Assembly (NCBI GenBank): GCA_009176605.1
Contig: SEYY01017958.1
Location: 5,001-25,517, forward strand
Direction: 5' to 3'
DNA from: Armadillidium nasatum
Lineage: Eukaryota > Arthropoda > Malacostraca > Isopoda > Armadillidiidae
DNA length: 20,517 nucleotides
The translations under genes were made by a program, and so were the position numbers. The notes beneath the pieces are model-generated. The model saw nothing but the letters and a program-made list of their open reading frames with translations, did not search any database and was not told the DNA's origin. Positions 1-15,500 of this stretch are shown piece by piece. The number at the start of each line of letters is the position of its first letter. Position 1 is the stretch's first letter.

Positions 1-940
1 CAGCTCCGCTTCTAACTCTGTTCATTCTTATGCATTTGACTCAATTCTCCACTATTCCACTTATTTCAAATCTGCTCCCTCTTTGGCTTCTAGAATTGCT
101 TCTCGTCTTCAACTTTTTAACTCCATTCTTGCCGATCTGGACGGGTTTTCCCGGCGGGGTCGCCTCAACCTTGTGAAATTCAAATCTTTAATTAAGAACT
201 CAACTCCTTCACATCTCCCTCTAGATAACACATCCCAACATTACTATTTCCTTCGACGGTTCTCCAGTCTTACCTGTAAACAACATTAAACGTTCTTGGT
301 CTAAACATAAAAAATAAATTTTCTTGGAAACCTCTTATCACAAAGAAGCTTCAAAGAAGCTGGGAATATTGCGGAAATATTTTTCTTCCAAACAGTTGCT
401 CCAATTATATAAGGGTCTTATTCGCCCTTGTATGGAGTACTGTTCTCACATTTGGAGGGGGGTCTCCGATTCCACTTCTCTTTCGGATAGGGTTGAGTTA
501 AAAGCTAAGAGATTAATAAATTGTCCACTCCTTTCAAACTTACTTGACCCTCTGTCTTTAAGACGTGACGTTGGTGCATTATCTTTTTCCTATAGGTACT
601 ACCATGGCAGCTGCTCGAGGGAACTGACGTCTCGCATTCCACCACCATTGCGTCGCCCTTGTAGTACAAGGGGAGCCATGCTTTCGCATGAATTTTATGT
701 GAATATAGTAAACTCCAGGCTTGTCCGTTGTGGTGCCTCCTTCTTTCCAGCCACTTCAGTTCTGTGGAACTCTCTGCCATCCTCTGTTTTTCCTCCTGTA
801 TTTAATCTTCCTCTCTTTAAGGCCTCCTTTTGCAGCCACCTAAAAGATTTGCGTTAGTCGGGATTGGGTCTGTTTCTCTTTTATTTTATTTTTCTGACCC
901 CTCCTTGAAAAGAGCTTGGCCCGTGAGCGGTGGTAATCTG
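1..940 (+). mobile_element. LINE-1 copy: 3' part of a jockey/CR1-like non-LTR retrotransposon, decayed
   Basis: This is the end of a reverse-transcriptase ORF plus its 3' UTR. The element is cut by the window edge, so the endonuclease and RT fingers are outside. Reading starts in the palm at the catalytic box, which is YAFD (29-40) where the family has YADD, so one catalytic aspartate is lost. Next come an S-F-D-G-S-P block (about 246-265), SWKP (about 325), an ASKKLG block (from about 345), then LYKGLIRPCMEYCSHIW (about 405-455) and DRVELKAKRLIN (about 487-523). The C-terminal end has VLWNSLPSSVF (about 756-790) and an FK...HL tail. The last open stretch (324-857) is intact for 177 codons, but the frame changes near 225, 293 and 343. 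A UTR of about 83 bases follows the stop and ends in GGTAATCTG, directly before (TA)n. The copy is non-functional. Which clade it belongs to within the jockey/CR1/I assemblage is uncertain. Confidence 0.93.
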
Positions 941-3916
<2,976 letters not shown>

Positions 3917-5400
3917 CTTGGACAAAATTAACACATCACATGAAATTTTGAATTAGGTGATCAACTATGTTATTTGAAATAGATTATTTTGTCTTTATAG
4001 AAATGTAAACGAAACATACACAGGTAGGTTTAAATAATACAATAACCAAAATGCTGTAAACACTATGCTCAGTGTAAGCGCATAACATCCAAACTGGATT
4101 ACAGACCAATTTCTTTTCCGAGAGCCCATGGATTCCGTCGTCAAGGAGAGTTTATGAAAATTGCAATGTCAGTATTTTCATATGGCTTAGAGTGCTTATA
4201 GAATGGGCAGACATATGACAAGAGAAGAGGAACTTGCTAACAAGGCGATCATCGATTGAAAATAGGTCTCTCAAAGAGACTTGTGGATTATCGATTTGAG
4301 GTCAACCAGCGGATATCTTCTTTAATATTAAGTAATATAACATTGAATTCTATCATGACGTTATTTTTATCAATGTTTTCCCATTAACCCTGAAATACTT
4401 TAATAGGTGAAATTCAAAGACCACTGAAAGACATTTCGTTGGTTCAACTCTAGGATGAAATGTTGGCATGGAAGTGCTGCAAATTCTTCTGGTTTTTAGT
4501 TCTGCCAATATGAAGACACCCTTCAAAAGACATTCTCACTACTTAATAATGCCTTATTTGCAAGTGCATTTTCTCAATAGCTTCAACCACCTCACTAGCC
4601 ATATTGTCACTTCTTCCTCCACTGCCCAACTTCGTTACATATAATAACTGTGTTGTGTTCGTAACTGATATTAGAACAGAGAGTCAGTCATCATGTTTAT
4701 TTGGAAGCTTGGTCCTGCATCAGCATCTCACCAAAATGAACTACTAATCTTGTATCTAACTTGAATTCATTCTTCAGATAAGGCAAGTTTTTGCCTATGC
4801 ATCATTTGTTGGCGACGAATGAAAGGCCGCTTGATATTTATCTCATTTACATCATTCTCTAAGGAATAAGAAGCCTTTGTTAAAATAAATGTAACTGCGC
4901 GATTGGTTATATTAGTCCTGTCCAAAGTTGCTGCTAAAGAATGAATAAAATTACTGTTTGAAGTCTTTTTACCTTTCTTCTTTTAACAGATTTTTACCCA
5001 AAAACAGCGATGGACCTTCTCGTCCTCATCCCCATGATAGGAATCATCTGCAGTGATAAAGGAGCTTCTTGTTGACACTAGTTACACTACAACAAATGAC
5101 AAACCGGCTTCACTTCTGGCAAGCAGTAGCTGTTGTTCAATTCGACAAACCTCTTCCCTTGCCAGAACTATATCTATGTTATTCATTCTTCCTCTCCTGC
5201 CTTCTATCAGGAAGGTAAGCTTTTTCTTCTGAATTTGTCACTATCTTCGAAGCATCTGCATAAGCAACGTCAAAGAGATCTTCCATTTAGTTTTTGAAAT
5301 TGTCCTTTCATTTATTTGGGCAACAGAACGAAGACTCTTTCCTTTCTTCATTTATTCGTATTCTTTTGAATTTTTGTTATAATATAACAGTTTTTCGTCT
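3917..5400 (-). pseudogene. Decayed gene of an unnamed multicopy family (LFD.. / CxHxxxEL motifs)
   Basis: No long open frame exists, but minus-strand frames give consecutive blocks that read as one old protein. They are LFDVAYADA (about 5252-5279), EEKAYLPDRRQER (about 5190-5230), NNIDIVLAREE (about 5150-5183), ITNRAVTFIL (about 4880-4910), SLENDVNEINIKRPFIRRQ (about 4820-4870), LVVHFGEMLMQD (about 4713-4750) and CQHFILELNQRNVF (about 4427-4468). The blocks lie in several frames with stops between them. From memory they resemble an uncharacterised family common in arthropod and cnidarian genomes. That family has an LFDI start, a D.R..RKM.IG.D block, an A..IL.AT..SLG.D block, an LVVHWDGK block and a CRHH..EL block. 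I cannot name it or its function; the conserved HWD and C-H-E features hint at a transposase-like fold. Below about 4400 similarity fades and nothing clear is seen. Confidence 0.6.
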
Positions 5401-6129
<729 letters not shown>

Positions 6130-7060
6130 TTTCTTAACACATTACCACAGCTTACTGGCATAGCCCTATTCAAGGAGGGGTGTTAGATCAATAAAAGAAT
6201 AAGAAAAACCCTCCCAAGTCCCACCCAACGCAAATTTCGTAGGTGAGCACAGACATGGGCTTTAAAGTAATTGAGATTAAATTTGGCTGGAAATACAGAA
6301 GATGAGAGAGAATTCTATAAAACAAAGGTGGCTGGAAAGAAGGAGGCACCATAGAGAACAAGCCTGGAGTTGCCTATGTCCACACAAAATTATGTGCAGA
6401 CACTTCACCCCTTGTGCTACAAGGCAATTGTAAAGGCAGAGGGGTACAAGTGGACAGTTCTTTCGAGCATTTGCCGCTGTAGTAACTATTGAAAAGAGAC
6501 AAATCACCAACGTCACGTCGCAAAGATAAAGGATCAAGTGAATTAGAAAGAGCGGAACAGTTTAAAAGTCTTTTAGCCTTTGACTCAACTCTATCCAAAA
6601 GACGGGTGAAACCTGAGCCACTCCAGGCTCTTGTATGATTGGAGTAACTGCTAAGAAGTAAAAAAATTTTGCATTCTAAACAGAACTCCCAACTTCTTTG
6701 AAGCCGCCCTAGTAACCATTGTGATGTGAGTTTTCCAAGACATTTTTTTTGTTTATTTGAAGGCCAAGGATATTTATAATGTCAATAGGAGAGACGGAGA
6801 ACCATCAAAAGAAATAGAAAAGTTAAGAAGTGTCTTTGAGAGAAAGATTTCAAAAAGTTGAGCTTTTAAAGAGTTCATAAGGTTGTAACAATTCCACTGG
6901 GAAATTCTATCACAAATCTGCAAGAATGGAATCGGAAAGATGAAGAACCAGAGGCAACTCTAGAAGCAAAAGAGAGAGAGCAGATTTGAAATGAGTAGAA
7001 AAATTTATATCTTCTCAGGCATTTAGTTAAAGCAATTTGAGATTTCTGGTAGAATTTCAC
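6130..7060 (-). mobile_element. LINE-1 family, second copy (inverted), decayed
   Basis: This is the same family as the element at the start of the window, in opposite orientation, and the two align nearly end to end. Minus-strand blocks are FKSA.SFASRVAS (about 6965-7000), DRISQW (about 6890-6910), SFDGSPSPIDIINILG (about 6770-6820), MSWKTHI (about 6735), ASKKLGVL (about 6690-6715) and MDRVESKAKRLLNC (about 6557-6598). They continue through LDPLSLRRDVGDLSLF and PCSTRGEVSAHNF to about 6374. The remaining C-terminus and 3' UTR (6370-6140) match copy 1 at the DNA level, including CCCCTCCTTGAA and the terminal GTGGTAATGTG (copy 1: GTGGTAATCTG). Many stops and frameshifts are present, and the RPCMEYCSHIW block is partly deleted. 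The YADD region is not recognisable beyond about 7045. Non-autonomous and old. Confidence 0.9.
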
Positions 7061-7407
<347 letters not shown>

Positions 7408-7629
7408 AACATTTAATCAGATGACAAAAACTTTATGGAGGATATAATTAGCAGAAGAGATCTACTCAAATTTAGCAAGGCAAGTCAGTTTTCATACGTT
7501 CTTCTTCCTTTGTTTATTAATATAATTTCTTGAGAAAAGTCTAAACCAAATATCTGATTTTTCATAATGTTGCAAAAATTATTGAAGGAAGAGGATCGCA
7601 TCCAAGGGAAAATCGGTAGAATCGTGAAC

Positions 7630-7995
7630 TCCATCATTAATAGCAGTCGACTCTCAGCAGGTGATAATGTGGAGATGGGAGTGGGGATGGGGAGTGGAGT
7701 GGTGAATGAGGAGCTATATTTGGAAGAAGACAAATTTTGCTTTTCCTAGGCTAAGATTTTCCGTACTATTTTGATTAATATTTTGTAAAAGAATGCCCAA
7801 TTATGTAATAGTGTATATATGGTGTGTGAAAAAGGTGTGCATGCGGGGCAAGACTACAGACACTCCTGATAAGAAGGCATGAGAATGAGGAGCTAAAGGG
7901 ACATACTATTGAGCACTTGAGTGCAATGGGGTCTTTCACACACCCCATATTCCCAATAGGGGGTACCTTTATTATTCGGATGGCATTACGTCCTC
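7630..7995 (+). repeat. Dispersed repeat, copy A (pairs with 15630-15965)
   Basis: This stretch is colinear with 15630-15965 in the same orientation. Shared landmarks are TAAAAGAATG (7786-7795 versus 15771-15780), AAAGGGAC (7895 versus 15863), TTGRGCACTT (7909 versus 15880) and CATATTCCCAAT (7946 versus 15915). Spacing differs little between copies: 109 versus 92 bases, then 51 versus 52. Both copies run into a compound microsatellite within about 40 bases. A 60-codon frame at 7567-7749 has no recognisable domain. The family is unknown; it could be the 3' end of a retroelement. Confidence 0.55.
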
Positions 7996-8695
<700 letters not shown>

Positions 8696-8881
8696 AAAAT
8701 TGTCCTAACGAATCGTTGGGACAAGTGGCAAAAATATCCCAGTAAACTTTTCAATAGAGAAAAGACATGTTAAGCATAAGAAAGTCGCTTCACAGATTTA
8801 TTTTCCAATAAGAAAATAACTGAAAAATTTTTGTTGCAACATTTTTTGTCGCTTGTCCCAACGATTCGTTAGGACAATTTT
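8696..8881. repeat. Inverted repeat with self-palindromic arms (possible MITE)
   Basis: Two perfectly complementary 28-base arms lie at 8698-8725 and 8852-8879. Each arm reads AATTGTCCTAACGA...GGGACAAG or its reverse complement. Complementarity extends outward by two A/T pairs and inward to about 8734/8843 with two mismatches. Each arm also contains a 25-base imperfect palindrome, TTGTCCTAACGA-A-TCGTTGGGACAA, with one mismatched pair. The arms enclose about 107 bases of AT-rich DNA with no ORF. This may be a miniature inverted-repeat transposon or a structural or protein-binding element. No convincing target duplication is seen at the edges. Confidence 0.75.
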
Positions 8882-9357
8882 TTCAACGAACAAAAAGGAA
8901 TTTAGTAAAAAACAAACAATTTCACTATGCGAAAGTCATTAGAATATCACAAACTTACTGTTAATAATAACTCATCAACAATAATAACTGAGAGTCAAAG
9001 GATCGATCCCGCTTGCGAACCCTAGGTATATACTACCTAGAAAATTTCAACTCCTCGAATAGGGCAAGGCCCATGAGATATGAACTATAAAAAAATAAAA
9101 ATAAAAATTAAAAATCTAATCTCCCCTCCCCCCCCCTCCTCTACTCCGGCTCCTGAATAATCGGATATCCTACATTTGTATACTTCTCCAGCTCTCTTGA
9201 CGGATATCTTTATTTTCAGCGTTTCCCTAAATTTTTCTTCAAACTATTTTTGGTATTTTAATAATATACTTTAAGGAATAAATGCAATCAACATAAAGGA
9301 TTAATAAAGAAATGATAAATATATAATAATAAAAAAATCAACGTTACAAATTGTTGC
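8882..9357. other. Unassigned AT-rich sequence
   Basis: No gene is seen. It contains GGATCGATCCCGC at about 9000-9012, one base from a tRNA B-box, but no A-box at the right distance. It also contains a short run of eight to ten C bases near 9129-9137. Confidence 0.4.

Positions 9358-9426
<69 letters not shown>
9358..9426. repeat. (AAT)n microsatellite
   Basis: About 23 AAT trinucleotide units, uninterrupted, ending at AATAATGATT. Confidence 0.97.
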
Positions 9427-9428
<2 letters not shown>

Positions 9429-9542
9429 TTTTTATTTGCTTCAGTGTAAATGAAATAAAAGTGTGTAGAGCCATGAAAATTAAATTATTCAGCAGAATTG
9501 AAAGAACAGTTTCAATGATTCTATAAATGTTTACACAACCAC

Positions 9543-9543
<1 letters not shown>

Positions 9544-9607
<64 letters not shown>
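9544..9607. repeat. (AAT)n microsatellite, second tract
   Basis: About 21 AAT units on the same strand as the previous tract, separated from it by 117 bases of non-repetitive DNA. Confidence 0.97.
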
Positions 9608-9718
9608 TGAAAAATTAAAGTATCAGGTATCCATGTTTTTCATCCAATTTGTAGCATTTTTAAAATAAAATCTATGCAAATTATTATAAAGAAATAGTAA
9701 TTGATCAATATGATCCGG

Positions 9719-10229
<511 letters not shown>

Positions 10230-10700
10230 AAATATTATACTTATAAATCAAGGCCTTGTATCAGACTCTATCCAAAGTTTTCGGTATGTCAAGAGCAGCA
10301 GCAAAAGATTCACTAAAACTCCGAAGGGCAGAGGTTCAAGAGTCAGAATGCCACCCCAGGGAATTGAGATAAAGGAAGATTTTTAAAGATGCCAGCAAAT
10401 TTTCCTGTTTTTTGTAGACTTGAAAACTTTGGGAAAAACAGAATTTAAAGTGATAGGACTGTAGTTACAGGGTTGTAAAGGGATACCCCCTGTTTCGGCA
10501 CATGTTGAATGAACACAAGAATTCAAACACAAAGGAAAAGTTGAAGTTTAAGCAGAAACGAAATATTTTAAAAAGGTAGGGCCTCAAGCTCAGTAGTACA
10601 AGATTTGAGAACCACAGGAGGAATTACGTCAGGACCATACGGTTTCTTATATAGTTAAGTTCAAAGTGAGCATAATTTAAAATAAATCAAAATGTCAAGA
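10230..10700 (-). mobile_element. LINE fragment: reverse-transcriptase fingers and palm, decayed
   Basis: Minus-strand frames give the start of a jockey-like RT domain in order. They are YGPDVIPPVVLKSC (about 10598-10642; family GPDGIPPVVLK), ETGGIPLQPCNYSPI with LNSVFPKVF (about 10430-10500; family NPSNYRPI...SV.SKVFE), then ESFAAALDIPKTLDRV (10264-10310). The last is motif A, normally ALDISKAFDRVWHKAL, and it is followed by YKALIYK. Stops and frame changes break the blocks. The C-terminal half of the element is missing on the low-coordinate side. IPPPLVSSYD near 10750 may extend it upstream. Confidence 0.8.
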
Positions 10701-10896
10701 TATGAAGCAAAAAGTTTATATAACAGTGGTATCGTAAGAAGAAACAAGAGGAGGGGGTATCCATAGCAGCTTTCTCGTATTTCTTTTTGAGGTAGAGAAA
10801 ATATGGTTGATTTCAAAAACTAACAAATTCAGTTTCTTAATTTTTCTTCCACACACAATTCTCCACTCAAGTATAAGATCTTCGAAAGCACAAAAC

Positions 10897-10922
10897 TCAT
10901 TCATTCATTCATTCATTCATTC
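10897..10922. repeat. (CATT)n short tandem repeat
   Basis: Six to seven ATTC/CATT units lie between the two divergent LINE fragments. Confidence 0.95.
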
Positions 10923-10929
10923 TTGATAT

Positions 10930-11490
10930 TGATGGTGCTTTTTCCGTGATCTTTCTTGGAAGAGTCAATTTGTTTCTCTTACAAACAACCTACTAAAGGC
11001 TGTATGTTCTGAGGGGCTCCAGAAACTTTTTACTCCACCCTATTTCCCTATTCTTCATAGGGGCGTGGTTCGTCCTTGTTTGGAGTATGCTTCTCACATC
11101 TGATATATCTCCATTCGACATCTCTCCTTGAAATGACAGAATCTAGCCTTTTCAACTGTTCAACCCTACATCTCTCATTGACTATCGCCGACTGACAACC
11201 TGTGACTTTATTCTTCTTATCCTATCGCTGTTACACCGGACACGATTCTTCTTACCTCTCAAGTATAGTATTACTTCTTCTTTGAGGAGATCCCGAGTGA
11301 CTTGTTTTTCTACACAGTTTTATCCATTTTTTGTTCAGCTGTCTTTCATAAATGTGTTCTACTCATGTTAAGTTTGCAGTACTCTATCTTCTTCTTATAT
11401 TTTTCTTTTTTCCTTCTACCCATACAGATTTTCAAACACCGCATATCAAATCATGTCCGTCTTTAGCCTGGAAATGAAATTATCTTTCTC
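10930..11490 (+). mobile_element. LINE fragment: RT thumb and C-terminal region, decayed
   Basis: The plus strand from about 10965 gives SWKS.FVSLTNN (family LSWK.HI). It continues into LQKLFTPPYFPILHRG (about 11018-11065) and VVRPCLEYASHI (about 11066-11100), an unmistakable block of jockey/CR1-like elements. The next stretches have CYTGHDSSYLSS and SLRRSRVTCFSTQ, matching the usual CS.EL...RR.R.TR segment, and end near FKHRISNHVRL (about 11430-11465). Stops and frameshifts occur throughout. The 3' end near 11550 reads GGATGTAAAAAAAG and shows no microsatellite, unlike most other LINE ends here. It is a different lineage copy from LINE-1, more diverged. Confidence 0.8.
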
Positions 11491-13959
11491 CATCCATGGG
11501 CGATTGTACATAGGCCTGAACGTTGCTATAGAGAGGATGTAAAAAAAGTGTAAAACGAAAAAGTAAAATGAAGACTTAGCGCAGAGTATCTGATCGTTTT
11601 GATTCATACAGAGCACTTATGACAGAAAATAATATTCAGGGAACTCTCAAGTGTTATTTCTGAAATATCTCTTAGCCGTTTAAAATAAAATAAAGGTAAC
11701 AAATAATTATCCTTACTAAACAACTGATAATCTTTAAAAATTATTATCCAAAGAAGAACTTGAAACTATTTTTATTAAACATTTTTTCAAATGTATAAAA
11801 ATAAGAAAACAAAATTCATATCTTATGACAAAACCCCTTTCCACATAAATAATTAAAGGCATGCCAATTCATTCAAGTATTTTCAATTTTTAAATTATTA
11901 AAAGAAACAATGTTAAAAAAGAAAAAAAAATTGCCGAGTATTGCAACATTGCTTTGGGAAACTCTGAACTCCAAGGAACACTAGTAAGACATCCTGACTT
12001 GAAGAACAGTCAAAGGAAGTCTCAATCAATAACAGTATTTGGAAGCTTTCCGAATGAAAAAGATAGGTAAATTTTAAATTTAATGAAGAGCGACTGAATA
12101 GATGTTAATTAACGTCTGGTTGAAAACTGGACATTAGAAAATATTAAGCACCTGATTTGAAACAGAAAGTGAGGATAAAATAAATTGACACTGTATGAAA
12201 GGATGAAGATATATTCAAGTCCAATTTTACAAATTAATGTCAGAAATAGTAAGAAGAGGAAAAAAAATTTTAAATCTTGGTGATATGTGATGTTTCCTAG
12301 GTCAAGTAAAGTTATTGGAAAATGTCTAGTCTTGCAGCATTTTACGCAAGATGTGTAATCATCTTTTAACATTGTTGTCATTCTTTTTGAGGCTATGATA
12401 AGAGAAATCTTTTTGGACAGCCTAACCAGTTTCCAGATTCAAGTACCACAGCAATTAATCTAATATTTGATACTTTGTGGTATCTTTTGTATCAACAATT
12501 ATACCAATAGTCCTATCTACTTTTCCTGCTTTGTAAGTGAACGTGGGGAAGCTCATTTTACATTAATTAAATAAATCTGGATAAGGAAGTTGTAATTTTC
12601 TTCCTCCCCTTTGAAAGTATTGTATCTCGCTTAGTTCTTTTTCGTTATGTTAATATAAAACATTTGAAACCTTTATTAACATTTTATTAGCATTGATAAA
12701 CCCTAAATTTCTTCTTGAGGAAAGGAAGTAATGAATACGATGTTATCTCATAATTAAAGAACCATTATGTACCAGGAAAAAAATAAAGGAAAACCTGTAT
12801 TATTTAGCATATTTATAGTGGTTAGCTTAAATTATAAGATGTATGAATATTGAATTCGGAATTTAGCAACCACATTGACGTAAACAAAAGATATGTCATC
12901 CTCTCGCCGTGGGAAATAACACGCAAATGTACCTAAGAAAAACAATTTTTATATTTAGTATTCGTTATTTAACATAATTGGATTAAATACGCTGTACTAA
13001 GTGTTTATAAATGTATTCTCCTTTGCATACACTCAGCTTATTGATAAATACAAGGCTCTCATTTCTTCCTACCCTGTTCTTGTTCTCATAATAAGAACAC
13101 AAAGTCCTAATTAACAAGCAGCTGCAAAATGCTCTTGTATAAAATGTATGCATATTATATTTAGCCATAAACAAATTTGCTGAGCAATTAATTATAAAAC
13201 AAGTGAAGAGGAAAAATAACAACAAATAATTATACGTGTAGAATGTCAATGACTTATTAAAACTTTACCAATTAAGTTTGGAAATTAATTTTTAAAATTA
13301 CAAGCGAAATGCATTTAAAACTGTCCTTCCATATTTTCCACCTATCTTTATTATTCACTCTCAAAGGAATAAATTTAAACCTTGATTCAAGTAATATTCT
13401 AAATAAATAAAAATCGCCAATAAAAAAATTTAATACACTCAATGTTTTCTCTTTTTTTCTACATTTTTTATTTTTATTTATTTTTTTTTTTTTTAACTTC
13501 GACTTACTGAAATTATGAATTTGTCATTCATTTGTCTATTAATTGTCCTAATAATAAAAATTAAAATTTCAGCACTTCACAATTTAAATACAATTACATA
13601 TCGGGTTTTTATTTATTATAACGATAACATTTTTATTTTCAAGATTATATTTGAATATTTTTCGCTTAAATATTCAGATGCTGAATTTTTAATGAAACAT
13701 TTTAGCAAAAATTTCAAATGTTTGGAATATTCTATATTTATACTATGATGTACATGAGATCATAAATCAACTGAGAGATTTAAGACTGGATTTTATTGTT
13801 TCATAAATGCCAACGTTGGTATTGAATGTTTATTTAATGTACTATAAATATATTGTTATTCTATTGACAATTTCCAAGAGAAGGACAATTTTTAGGAAAA
13901 TTATTTGCTTAGTATAATAAATCAGCCTATAATTGGTAATATTCTAAAAGAACTTCGTC

Positions 13960-13960
<1 letters not shown>
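11491..13960. other. 2.5 kb AT-rich region without recognisable features
   Basis: Open frames (for example minus 12109-12381, minus 12983-13249, plus 13515-13748) are short, AT-driven and hydrophobic by composition. No RT, transposase, tRNA or inverted-repeat signal was found. A T-rich run lies at about 13447-13495. This may be an ancient intergenic or intronic segment. Confidence 0.5.

Positions 13961-13997
<37 letters not shown>
13961..13997. repeat. (TTA)n microsatellite
   Basis: Twelve TTA/ATT units, the complement of the two AAT tracts at 9.4-9.6 kb. Confidence 0.95.
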
Positions 13998-13998
<1 letters not shown>

Positions 13999-14638
13999 AA
14001 ACCGTTTTACGTAAATTCTGTCAAATTACGTAAATATTGTCAAAAAAGGACTGGCAAACTAATGCAATAAAACGTGAGTTGAACATATAAATATTTGAAT
14101 GACTTAATATGAAATTTAAATAAATTAATTCTATTACCAAACTGGAAATAGGCGGCATGTACATAGAAAAATCATAGTAACAATTCTCCAGTGCTTCAAC
14201 AATGATACCGAGAGAGATATAAATCAATAAAAAGTATGCATGATTTAGGATCTAAGTTGGTACAAAATTTACCCCAAAATTGGATATTTTACCCTATTTA
14301 TTCGGCTTTGATCAATTTGAAATAAAATCTAATTTTAAAATAACTGAAAAGAATATTGCTGTTGCTCTTCCTCCTCATGGTTCAAAAAAAAATGTTAATT
14401 TTCCCCCGAATAAGTTTGATTTTGATTTTAAATTTCTTGAATTTTTATGAACTTTCCAATTGATTCGAAATTAAATCTGGTGACGATACAAGCAGAACAA
14501 CCCTCCATTCCTCAGGCAGAGAAATATTTACAATTATTGTACGAGCTCCCTTGAAGTTTTCGGTCTTCTTCTAAGTTCCTCCACTAGTTCTTTTCATTTT
14601 CTTCATTTCTTGCTGTTGTTAATGCAGACGACAGCAGA
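13998..14638. other. Unassigned AT-rich sequence
   Basis: No supported gene or element. A pair of TTACGTAAAT(T/A) palindrome-like words occurs near 14008 and 14028. The right end (14560-14638) is TTC-rich and runs into the CA tract. Confidence 0.4.
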
Positions 14639-14800
<162 letters not shown>

Positions 14801-14804
14801 TACT

Positions 14805-15500
14805 CTTCCCATGTTCTTTTTGTGGACACTTTTTTTGAGTATTGACGAATGAGGAAGACATGTTCTGATACACAGCGTTTGAAGATGTTCAAATCAAAGG
14901 AAATGGAGAAAATAGAATTAAGAAAAGTATTCCAGACTTTGCAAGAGAAATTTTTTTTTTACACATCACCACCACTCAAGATAGAGACTGCATCAGAAGG
15001 CTTAGTGAGACTACAGTAATTTGTGAAGGCAGAGCGTTCCCTACGAATAGAACGAGATCATGGGAAATTAAATCTTTTTTTTTTTTAAGAGCTAAGGTTG
15101 AAGGGAGCGAGAAGTTAATTTACGCTACAATGAGAAAGAATATTGTCTCGGTTATGTGATTTATGCTCTTTGAGGAACCCCTCCCACTAACATTAATTCT
15201 TATGAGAGAAATCAAAGAAGTACATGGACTTTCAACAAGTTAGTTGCAACTGAACGATTGGGGGCTTTTCCTCTCCGAAGACTTGAGGATATAGAATAGG
15301 ATGCAGAAATAAAAAGATGACCTGAGAAAGCCATTGGTGGAAGGAGTTTGAAAGTATAAAAAATAGGGTTGAAGGTTAAGAAAATGTTTTAGAATGGTGA
15401 GTTCATTTCCAAGACAACGGAAGATACAGGTAGGGCTTGCATCATCTGCTAGAGATTGTTCTGGATAGAGAAAAGGAAGGAAAATTCACAAGCTGTATTT
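14805..15500 (-). mobile_element. LINE fragment: C-terminal end of the RT ORF and 3' UTR, decayed
   Basis: The firmest block is on the minus strand at 14858-14945: CKVWNTFLNSIFS then FDLNIFKRCVSEHVF. It corresponds to the family's AKLWNSLPSSVFP...DLN.FKR.V..HL C-terminus. Further upstream, weaker matches are HCSVN and LAPFN near 15110-15135 (family HCS.EL....P) and an LSWK-like stretch near 15395-15410. The copy is heavily decayed, with A/T runs at 14950, 15077 and elsewhere. Its 5' limit is uncertain. The 3' end meets (TA)n within about ten bases. Confidence 0.7.

Noticed and set aside
505..780. Minus-strand open frame of 91 codons
   Set aside because: Antisense shadow of the LINE-1 RT C-terminus, whose plus-strand reading matches a known family.
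7567..7749. 60-codon plus-strand frame within the dispersed repeat
   Set aside because: The second copy of the repeat does not keep the frame and no domain is visible.
8995..9015. B-box-like GGATCGATCCC possibly marking a tRNA or SINE
   Set aside because: One mismatch to the box and no A-box upstream at 30-60 bases; the cloverleaf cannot be built.
9358..9607. CRISPR-like array
   Set aside because: Repeats are trinucleotides with no spacers, and the sequence is clearly eukaryotic.
13515..13748. Plus-strand frame with a signal-peptide-like hydrophobic start
   Set aside because: Very AT-rich composition gives Ile/Leu/Phe/Asn/Lys by default; no cysteine pattern, domain or promoter supports a secreted peptide.
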